Shown here piece after piece: positions 55,986 through 64,000 of a stretch of 64,000 nucleotides of DNA. Both the position numbers and the translations under genes were made by a program. Below the pieces are notes generated by a model. That model made no database searches and was not told where the DNA came from. It saw only the letters and a list, made by a program, of their open reading frames with translations. This stretch comes from Catonia carolina (taxonomy: Eukaryota; Arthropoda; Insecta; Hemiptera; Achilidae): the NCBI GenBank assembly GCA_035578175.1, contig JAQMRL010000006.1, forward strand, positions 33,411,893-33,475,892, read 5' to 3'. Position 1 is the stretch's first letter. Each line of letters begins with the position of its first letter.

Positions 55986-56547
55986 CCATTTGTGGGTTTA
56001 GCAGTAATTACATTTAATAGATTAATGTAAAATTTTACGGTTAGTAAGTTTCTGTATATATTTTTTCTTACTTATTTTATTTTGTTTAGTTGTTATGGGG
56101 AAGTTAATGAAATAGTCTCGGTATAATCTATTTGTTTCACAGTGGCATTTCACTTGGTGTTAAAATAGAAGTGTATCTAAAATTTTCACCGATTTTATTA
56201 TGTCTCAAAATATTCATGTGCACGGTCTTATGTAATACGTAGATAAGTTTGTTTTACTATTGTATTTTAGCAAGGTGTGTTGCCTAGACAAAAAAACTGC
56301 TACCTAACGTAGCACACTGACTGTTAAACAATAGCAGATTTCAAGGTCTTTATCTCGGAATGTAATTAATCAATGTATTGATGTTACAGATTATTATATA
56401 GTAATAATACTATATTTTTTATACCATAAATATTTTATTGCAAGCCTATTAATAATCTAGGCTAAAGTAATAATATTTTTTAACAGATCTACGTTACAGT
56501 AAATAATAATTTAATGCTTAACTCATGTAGACGTAGTAGATTCGGTA
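55986..56547. other. Unassigned AT-rich interval
   Basis: No supported feature. Confidence 0.4.
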
Positions 56548-56840
56548 ATTTTTTTTTAGGAGGTGCTTATCCGTTCCGAATGTTGGTGACCAACATAGCA
56601 ATTTTCATTTTCTTTGTTGCACTACGAAATAGCTCTTCTGAGTTGTTCCCAAACCAAGTTCTCAGACCACGTTCTCTTTTACCTGGTCGACGGTTTTCAT
56701 GTATTTTGTTCTGCAGAATGGCTCGTAGTTACAAATATCGTGAGTCATTCCGCATGGTATGTTCAAAATATTGGACCTTCCTGATGTTGGAAATGACCTC
56801 CATGTTTTTCTTCATTCTCCTGAAAACTTCTATAACTTAC
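56548..56840 (-). mobile_element. K-family LINE C-terminal fragment
   Basis: The minus frame (with breaks) reads IEVFRRMKKNMEVISNIRKV, then NRRPGKRERGLRTWFGN, ELFRSATKKMKIAMLVTNIR and NG to a stop near 56572, in the same order as 37989-38397. The 163-codon plus-strand frame at 56514-57005 is the antisense shadow of this LINE plus the T2 SINE and is not a gene. Confidence 0.8.
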
Positions 56841-56910
56841 AACTCTGTAAAGATACTACTACATGAAAAATGTAGAAATTTCGTTGATTATAAGCTATAC
56901 CTAAAAGTCG

Positions 56911-57158
56911 TCGTCGCCGCGAGTCAGCTGTTTAACGCTGATTTTCGGAGACCAAGGTTCCTGGCTCAAATCCTAGTAAAGGTATTTACTTTTAAACGGA
57001 TTTGAATACTAGACAGTGGTTACCGGTGTAATTTGATAGATGGGTTTCAATTAATCTCTCAGGAATGGTCGGCCTGGGTCTGTACAAGACCACACATCGT
57101 TTACACGCCATACTTATCATCCTAATCTCATTAAGTCATTGAGTTACTCATTGCTCTG
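56911..57158 (+). mobile_element. tRNA-derived SINE, family T2, best copy
   Basis: The tRNA-like head includes an A-box-like gagtcagctgtttaacg and the B box ggctcaaatcc (56967-56979 region). The body has ctagacagtggttaccgg, ggaatggtcggcctggg, cgtttacacgcc and tcatcctaatctcatt. The body differs from T1, so T2 is a separate family. Confidence 0.82.
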
Positions 57159-57164
57159 AATGTT

Positions 57165-57938
57165 CTCAAGAACGGAACATCGTACGAACTTGAAACTTAA
57201 AAGTTAAGTTAGGTACCACTAGAGGACCCGACACGAACTTTTTCATCAAAATCGGCCAACTGGAAACTGTAGTTTATTCGTGTAATTTTAAACTTTTTTG
57301 CGATGTTCTCAAAAACGGCTTCTACGATTTTTTTTTAAATTACCTAATTTACTACATTTGTTATACTGTACAAGATAAGGTACGCGACATGTCTGCTGAA
57401 ATTCTTGAGAAGGTTGTCCTCTCGTAGAAAAAAATGGTTTTTTCAAGATTGCGGCCTTAAAATGAATTTTAGGGCAAAAATGTATAGTAACAAAAGTTGT
57501 CGACAATTTAAAAATCTATAACTTTTATTCAAACATTTTTTATAACGCTTAGTTCAGCAGTAATTAGTGATTTTCTGTTTTTTTTCATGAAAATCTGTAA
57601 AAAATTGATTTTTTAAGATTTCGGCCGTAGTATCCATTTTATGACAAAATGCCTGTAATCAAATTCATAGGAAATTGAATGATCTACAACTTTTGTTTGA
57701 AGCATTTTTCTCTACAAAGCCTAGTTTAGCGGCAAAGAGTAATTTTTCTTATTATTAAGCCAAACTAAGGTTGGGTTTGATTTTGCATCATTCACTCATG
57801 ATTAAAATTAGGTTGTTTTTTGAGCTAGTTTTTTTTGTTTTTTTTTTTTTAATTATTTATTACCAATGTTAGGTTATAATGGTAATTATTTTCATTGGCA
57901 AGAGAAAGTCGTGTGAGTGTTTCGCACCAGATTTTTTT
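57165..57938 (+). mobile_element. X element copy j, 5'-truncated
   Basis: Starts at tctcaagaacggaacatcg and follows X to cattggcaagagaaagtcg and the hairpin gtgtgagtgtttcgcac at about 57911-57927. It is followed at once by the A-tail of an R LINE on the minus strand. Confidence 0.85.
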
Positions 57939-57941
57939 GTT

Positions 57942-58224
57942 ATCAGTCTCTCGATTAGTTTGATGGAGTTCTCCAAGCTGTTCTATCATGCGCAAGTCGT
58001 TTCATATCTACATACCTGCAACACCTTAAAGAAAATTTGTTGTAATTTACTTTAAATATTGTAACCTTTGCTTCCCCCTACAATTCACTTCCTCAATATT
58101 ACCTTTCATTATTAAAAGAATAATACCTGGATATCTTAAGATATGCCCCACTAGCGTATCCCTTCTTTTGGTAAGATGTTTTTATATACTTTTTTCTTCA
58201 TCCACTCATCTAAGAACCTCCATG
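57942..58224 (-). mobile_element. Family R LINE 3' fragment
   Basis: The reverse complement of the R 3' end: cagtctctcgattagtttg, ctccaagctgttctatc, tacctgcaacacc and tatgccccactagcgtatc. It ends near acctccatgg. Confidence 0.8.
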
Positions 58225-58253
58225 GTAGGATATCGATTGATAAGTCGTTAGTC

Positions 58254-58651
58254 TGCCCATAACAGCTAGGTAGAGTGTTAAATTAATTGCATTCGATTCG
58301 CTAGTTCCAGGGCAACAAAAAGTAGTTCTGTTTCTTACCACATTGTCAGCCAATTTTATGACTGAACTAATTAAGAACGAAATTGGAAGAAGTGTAAAAG
58401 ACACTAATCAGAGTTATCGCCTCTGAGGGTAATAAATTTCAATATATACAGCTAGATCCTGTGGTGAATGATGTGAAGGTGTCATTTACAGGGTGAAAAG
58501 TAGGTGCTTTTCAGAGGACTTGGCAAGCTGATAAGCACACTTTTCAACTCAGCAGGGAAGGCAATGGTAAACCATCTCACTCCTCGTGTTTACTTAGTAA
58601 AACCTCTTGTGGTTCAAACCAGCCTTCGGCTGTTGACTTAAACAACAGCAA
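58254..58651 (+). mobile_element. SINE-A copy (subfamily I)
   Basis: Full-length, from the tgcccataacagctagg head to the tail ttaaacaacagcaa. The flanks gtcgttagtct and gacgttagtat are a probable 11-bp duplication with two differences (cgttagt exact). Confidence 0.9.
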
Positions 58652-58659
58652 GACGTTAG

Positions 58660-61045
58660 TATGAAAAATAAATCGAGAAAAAATAAACAAATTTTTCATC
58701 AAATCCTCCCTAAACTAGACAAATACAAATAAAATTTTAAAACTTAAACATAGTAAAATTAAAGAATAAAATTGCCTCAACAAAAACGAATATAGGAAGA
58801 AGATCTCCAAGATGAAAAACTTCTTTGCGTGTAAAGAGAAAACCCACTAGCAGTAAATGGACTACCGAAAAACGAGAACCACAATCGTTAAGAACAAAAA
58901 TATATGGCAGAAAACAAAAAAAAAGTTAAAATGACGTTTTATTCACGTGGTATACAAATCTGATCTGCGAAAGAAACAATTACACAAATGATCCTTGATT
59001 TAAAGCACACATTTTTTCTTTGATTAGAAAACTGTTCAATTTTTTTATAAAATAACTTGTACTTTTTTTGTCGCTGTGGTAATATCTGGAATCTATTGTG
59101 GTATTGAATAATAAGTAGATCGGTTTTCTTCTTTACGTTGAGGAAGAAAAAGAGAATAAGGAAAATTTAAGCTCATTCTTGTTTCTTTGTTTTTGATTTT
59201 GTGTAATTTTACATTAAACATGTTAAAATGCTGTAATTTTCATTTACATTTAAAAAAATATATAAATTGCCAATAATAGTAATAGTTTTTTATAAGTGAG
59301 TCAGTGCTACGATTTTATATGCATTGATTTATGGTACATGATTTTGAGTACATTATAATAAATTAAATTTTTGAAGTCAATAACTTTCATAAAAGCTGTC
59401 TCTTTAATAATAAAGGTAGGCCACTTCTCTTTCGAAAAACACTCGATGTTTTATTGAAAAAATGGAAAATAATATAATATCTGAATATGGTAGAATAAGA
59501 TATGCGTGTATATCCGTATGAAAAGGGGATAGTTATACGAACTAGATGGAAAGTATAGCGGGGAGTTGGAAAAGCAAAAGGAAAGTGCACACGTGGGGCT
59601 TTCACATTTACACCCGTAAATTATTCCGAAGGGGAGATCAAAATCCCTGAATTTTATATTCAGCAAAGAGGAAATCGGAGCAACGCGAATGTCAGATGCA
59701 GCTGACCCTGTACCAATATGTTGTCAACGGCTTCAGTAGTAGATAAAGTACGAACAAGGAGCAAGAAGAAGAAGAAGAAGTGAAACGGTTTGAGGCATGG
59801 GAAATCAGGGAAAAGCAAGCTAGAGAAACAGCCTGTGCTTTTCCTTTCTATATTAGCATGCACCCTGGGCTGTTCGTACACAGATGTCCTCACGCCATGG
59901 AGAATTAATTACTTTTCCTCAAGTCCCTCCGGACTTTACTAAGGTTTAATCACATCGGGATTTCTAGTTTTACATGTATTTATACATGCATATATCTCTC
60001 TTGCACTTACACGTACATGACTCAACATTGTACATTCACAAACACTTAGAAATTTGCAAGGGAAATTAAAATTGTTATTCAATCAGTAAACTTATTTAAA
60101 TAGTTTTTATGAATTTAAATTTATTCAACTATTACGTATGTTTGTTTACTACTAAACATAACCAAACTAAGTTGTTTCTCCAACGAATTAATCAGTTTAT
60201 AATTCAAAAGAATTTATGTATTTAGCTACATATCTGCAGTAAGTAGCCTATTTTTTATCACAATTTTGCTTAAAAATCCATACATACTTATTTCATGGTT
60301 CCTTTGCTTTTTTAATTAAGTTTCATTTAAGTCTTGAGTATTGTAAGGCTTAAATTTTTCGCAATCTTTTTTATGTGAGAGACTGATCAGGTACTCAAGA
60401 GTAAAAAAAGTCAAATGTACTGTGAAAAACTGATGTGTGTCTCACTGATTTTACTTGCATTTCTATAACATATTATATGTATTTTATAAATAATTTACTT
60501 TGGGCTATTTTTCAATAAAACTACATAAATATCAATGATGCGTCTCTCGAAATTGCAGTTGTTCGGCGAATGGAAAACTTGAGTACCAGTTGTCTGCATA
60601 GAGGCACCGACCAGAGTCAGCTTTTACAATGCAAAAAATATTGTAATATGAAAACCATAAAAAATTAAAAGATAAAATGATTTTCCATTAAATAATATTA
60701 TTAAAAAATGATTAATAATGCCATAATAAATTATAATAATAGTTAATATTATATAATAGTAATAATAAGCGGTCAAGTTTCGCCGTCTCATTTTTGACTT
60801 GATCGATGACTTTTTGGCTCGAACACTTCTTTTAAATCCCATATTTTTCCTCTTAAAATTAATCGAGCTACATGTTCTAAAACATGGATTAAGAAAAATA
60901 TGCTATAAAAAAGGGTACGTATTTTGTTTCCAAATGGCCAGAAAACCTCTAATACAATCTCGTGTTCGTAATTTTTATGTATTTTCACTTTGTGGGAAAA
61001 GCGGTTCCAAATACAGGCTTTGTCTATCATTTTACGTACTAGATA
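58660..61045. other. 2.4-kb unassigned region
   Basis: No gene supported. A patch richer in GC at 59500-59930 has overlapping minus frames without recognised motifs and a (GAA)5 run at about 59765-59780. The latter resembles the K-family tail but has no LINE protein signal next to it. Frames at 60788-61098 are low-confidence. Confidence 0.4.
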
Positions 61046-61132
61046 TAGTGTATTTTACACCCCTACCTCTTGTGTTATTAAATAGTTCAGTCATTTAATT
61101 GGCTGACCATGTGATAAGAAACAGAGATATTT
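61046..61132 (-). mobile_element. SINE-A internal fragment
   Basis: 87 bp matching the middle of SINE-A (tagtgtattttacaccc, tcagtcatttaattggctga, ccatgtgataagaaacag). Both ends are missing. Confidence 0.75.
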
Positions 61133-61983
61133 CCATTCTAAGAACGTTGTTATTCACTTTTACCGTCATTGCTTAAAGTTTATATATACATTTTCAAAAA
61201 ACTGATTGTAAAGAATTACACTTTGTTAAAAAATAAATAAATAGAGTGAAAGAAGTGATCTGGCTTAAATATATTTTAGCACCGACTTACGTATTTTATA
61301 AGTTCTCTATAAATCGTCTAATATTAAGTCGGAACAAATAAAAAAATGTGTAGGGCTACTTATTTTACAAAATCGAATCATTCATTGTTCCAATGACGGT
61401 CAGAAATATTATGTTAATTTAATGTACAGTTAATCGTGTTGGTTCTTGATTTTTTTCTAACTTTAATATTATTGCGCGTTACGTTTTTTTATGTAATCAA
61501 TATATTTGTAGTTTTTTCTTCAATAAAAAGAAATACAATAGAACAATAAAACATTAATTATGGTTTTTAATTAATTTACCTTAATTAATTGTAACCTGAA
61601 ATCATCCCCATTTAATAACCTGTGAAGCTGCTATAAACGTATAGTTGTCTATGTTCAACTGTTACGCATGGTTACAGAGGCAAACAGAACCTTATGGTAC
61701 AGGACAAAGATCTGATTGTTTTGTTATTTAATATCCTATTTTTACTCTCTCTTGCCCTATATCAATTTTTTTTGTTGTTCTTGCTTAGGTTATCAACCGA
61801 AGGCTGGTTTGAAGCTGTAGATTTACTAAGTAAATCGAGGAATGAGGTGGTTTATCATGCCTTCCTCACTGAGTGGAAAAGTATGCTTATCAGCACCCTA
61901 GGCACTCTGAGGCAACTACTTACCACCCTGCAAATGATACTTTCACGTCATTCACCACAGGGTCTGGCTGTATAATGAAATTC

Positions 61984-62377
61984 GTTGTTGTTGTTTAGGT
62001 CATCAGCCAAAAGGCTGGTTTGAACCTAGAGGTTTTACTAAGTAAAACAAGGAGTGAGGTGGTTTACCATTGCCTTCCTCACTGAGTGGAAAAGTACACT
62101 TATCAGCATGCCGGGCCCTCTGAAAAGCACATATTTTCCACTCTGCAAATGACACCTTCACTTCATTCACCACAGGGTCTGGCTGTATAATGAAATTCAT
62201 TACTTTCAGATAAGATAACTCTGATTAGTATTATTTGCACCTCTACCTCTTCTGTGCTTAAATGATTCAGTCATTTGATTGGCTGACCATGTGATAAGAA
62301 ACAGAACTATTTATTTTAGCCCTGCAACTAACAGATCGAGTGTAAATAATTTGACACTCCACCTGTCTGTTATGGGC
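61984..62377 (-). mobile_element. SINE-A copy (subfamily II) with perfect 10-bp TSD
   Basis: Complete copy with the subfamily II signatures tgccgggccctctgaaaag and agccctgcaactaac. Flanked by aatgaaattc at 61974-61983 and 62378-62387. The same 10 bp occurs a third time at 62400-62409. Confidence 0.92.
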
Positions 62378-62467
62378 AATGAAATTCATTACTGTCTGTA
62401 ATGAAATTCATTACTCTCAAAAGAGAGAACTGTGACTAGTGTCTTTTACACCTCTTCCTATTCTGTT

Positions 62468-62832
62468 GCCCATAACAAACAGGTGGAGTGTCAGATTATT
62501 TACACTCAATTTGTTCGTTGCAGGGCTAAAATAAATAGTTCTGTTTCTTTTCATTTGGTTAGCCAAATGACTGAACCATTTAAGAACAGAAGAGGTAGAG
62601 ATGTAAAAGACACTAATCAGAGTTGTCTCCTAATACAGCTAGACCCTGTGGTGAATGAAGTGAAGGTGTCATTTGCAGAGTGGAAAATATGTGCTTTTCA
62701 GAGGGCCCGGCATGCTGATAAGCGTACTTTTTCACCCAGTGAGCAAGGCAATGGTAAACCACCTAACTCCTCGTTTTACTTAGTAAAACCTCTACACGTT
62801 CAAACCAGCCTTTCGGCTGATGGCATAAGCAA
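62468..62832 (+). mobile_element. SINE-A copy (subfamily II) inserted in an older SINE-A
   Basis: Head gcccataacaaacaggtgg, body with gggctaaaataaatag and gtggaaaatatgtgctt, short tail gcataagcaa. A deletion removes the ctctgaaagtaatg(g)atttcatta region. The flanks cctattctgtt (62457-62467) and cctcttctgtt (62833-62843) are an 11-bp duplication with one difference. The 138-codon frame at 62432-62848 is a by-product of this repeat. Confidence 0.9.
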
Positions 62833-63068
62833 CCTCTTCTGTTCTTAAATGTTTCAGTCAAATAAATTGGCTAACCATGTGATAAAAAACAGAAATATTT
62901 TGTGTTGCCCTGGAACTAGCAGATCGAATACAAATAATCTAACACTTTACTCTATGAATATACAGGAAAAAAAGTATTGTTTTCATGTCGCTTTATCAAA
63001 GCCGAGTATTCACCGGAAATACACCTTTCCAAACCCTTTGAACCCAAAAACACGTTTTTAGCAATTGG

Positions 63069-63321
63069 AAGTGGTAGAGGTGTAAAAGATACTAATCATA
63101 GTTATTTACTCCATGAGTAATGAATTTTATTATACACCCAGACCCTGTAGTGAATGAAGTGAAGGTGTCATTTGCAGGGTGGAAAGTAGATGCTTTTCAG
63201 AGACTGATGAGCATAATTTTCTACTCAGTGAGGAAGACAATGTTAACCATCTTTCTCATTCGTTTTACCTAGTAAAGCCTTTAGAGGTTCAAACCAGCCT
63301 TTCGGCTGATAACAAAAACAA
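63069..63321 (+). mobile_element. SINE-A copy (subfamily I), head-truncated
   Basis: Starts at aagtggtagaggtgtaaaa (about one third into the element) and runs to the tail ctgataacaaaaacaac. Head loss is the expected 5' truncation of retrotransposition. Confidence 0.85.
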
Positions 63322-64000
63322 CGTACAATATATCAGAATGGTTTTCAGATGTGAAGAAAGTATTTTTAATCCGAAGATTAATGGTGAATAAAAATGTATT
63401 AAAATTTTTTGATACTACTGTTAAGCACATTATATTCTTTTAAGACTGGATCATTCCTTCTGCCAGTTGTTTTTATCGGCAGATAAATTATTCTTAAATT
63501 TTTATGGTGGCATAAACGGTAATAAAAAAAATCCTTATTCAAGATCACTTAATAAAAGTTGATTTATCAGTATAATTGTATACGAATTGAAATAACTTGA
63601 TTGTTATCTTCCAGTGACCAAATCGGACAGGCTTTGAATAAATAACGAAAAGACAACGTCTGGAAAGGGTAAAGGCGATCACGGAGACAAATGGAAATTC
63701 TACACTCATTAGCTGGACCCACGTGCATATCCATCTTATGCATGTCCACAACATGAATCTGGCCAATTATTTAAGATGCGCTATCTTAAATCTATCCATG
63801 AGAGGTCACACTCTTCAATTAAGCTCTCTACCATTGATGTAACGGATTGAATCACCCTCACATATAGCGTATACCTCACTCAGTGAATTCTTGTTTTTTT
63901 CGTTTTTTTACCTACTTCTACCTCTTATCGGTTTTCTAATCATCATTCCATTTTTCTCTCTTTTTAAAACATCGACTTTAACGCTATCACAACGACATAA
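63322..64000. other. Unassigned interval at the window end
   Basis: No supported feature. The minus frames at 63545-63766 overlap each other and have no recognised motif. Confidence 0.4.

Larger units (their letters stand above)
61771..62950 (-). mobile_element. SINE-A (subfamily I) split by two later SINE-A copies
   Basis: Tail end at 61771 (ttgttgttcttgcttagg), running to aatgaaattc at 61983. It is then interrupted by the copy at 61984-62377, resumes at about 62400-62467 (aatgaaattcattactctc, cttttacacctcttcc), is interrupted by the copy at 62468-62832, and resumes at 62833-62950 (ctcttctgttcttaaatg, ccatgtgataaaaaacag) with its outer head lost. Confidence 0.85.
61738..63068 (+). mobile_element. 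X element copy h, left part, with SINE-A stack inside
   Basis: The left end atttttactctctcttgcc is at 61738-61756, then ctatatcaa. X resumes at 62951 with tctatgaatatacaggaaa, aagtattgttttcatgtcg, caccggaaatacacc and aacccaaaaacacg, and stops at 63068 where another SINE-A begins. The right half of X is absent. Confidence 0.8.

Noticed and set aside
56514..57005. 163-codon plus-strand frame
   Set aside because: Antisense of a K-family LINE joined to a T2 SINE; the minus strand carries the recognisable motifs.
62432..62848. 138-codon frame and similar frames (9329-9553, 46292-46498, 62003-62200) with a repeated VVNEVKVSFAEW peptide
   Set aside because: The peptide recurs only because these frames all lie in SINE-A copies. 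Frames differ in length, are broken in most copies and occur on either strand.
1..64000. CRISPR arrays, operons, riboswitches or prokaryotic-type promoters
   Set aside because: No regularly spaced short repeats or gene clusters. The sequence is eukaryotic in character throughout.

Overview
This window looks like a piece of an arthropod nuclear genome, most likely an insect. I infer this from the high AT content, the absence of any bacterial-style gene packing, and a dense mix of typical arthropod transposable elements (mariner, Tc1-like, pogo/Tigger-like, jockey-type and RTE-like non-LTR retrotransposons, tRNA-derived SINEs). I cannot assign an order or species. I found no convincing host gene: the only long intact reading frame is a mariner transposase, and every other long frame that I could interpret is a retrotransposon remnant or lies inside a repeat.

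Four repeat populations dominate. (1) 'SINE-A' is a roughly 395-bp element with an (AAC)n tail and 7-13 bp target-site duplications, present about 19 times and falling into two subfamilies (I and II). (2) 'X' is a roughly 0.9-1.3 kb non-coding element. It has an inverted actttctcttgcc / ggcaagagaaagt pair near its two ends and a short hairpin just outside the right-hand one, an architecture like the Helentron-derived HINE/DINE-1 elements; there are about ten copies. (3) tRNA-derived SINEs come in two families, T1 (six copies, all minus strand) and T2 (three). (4) 5'-truncated and frameshifted non-LTR retrotransposons include an RTE/BovB-like family (R), related families with (AAG)n tails (K), and a jockey-like family whose proteins end in a KRxWxRD motif (J).

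Layout. 1-5.9 kb: R fragment, T1 SINE, decayed X, SINE-A, minisatellite, J fragment. 6.2-9.6 kb: SINE-A copies in and around an X element. 9.6-13.8 kb: 4 kb of unassigned AT-rich sequence. 13.8-16.1 kb: R LINE split by an apparently intact 1,345-bp mariner. 17.6-23.6 kb: J and K LINE fragments and X segments with nested insertions. 24.4-28.4 kb: SINE-A split by a 657-bp inverted-repeat element, then T1 SINEs and a LINE fragment. 29.9-34.4 kb: SINE-A, R LINE, Tigger-like MITE, J/K/R fragments, X. 35.7-40.2 kb: Tc1-like long-TIR element, K fragment, T1 fragment and a 717-bp inverted-repeat element. 41.6-48.8 kb: T2 SINE, two X copies, SINE-A, K fragment and a fold-back MITE. 50-58.7 kb: K fragments, SINE-A, T1/T2 SINEs and two X copies. 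58.7-61 kb: mostly unassigned. 61-63.3 kb: a three-deep stack of SINE-A copies inside an X copy.

The elements act on each other mainly as insertion targets. The nesting gives relative ages: X and R are older, SINE-A subfamily I is next, and subfamily II and the mariner are younger. The most interesting signals are the HINE-like X family, repeated SINE-A insertion at almost the same site of different X copies, the intact mariner, and several inverted-repeat elements that I could not name.
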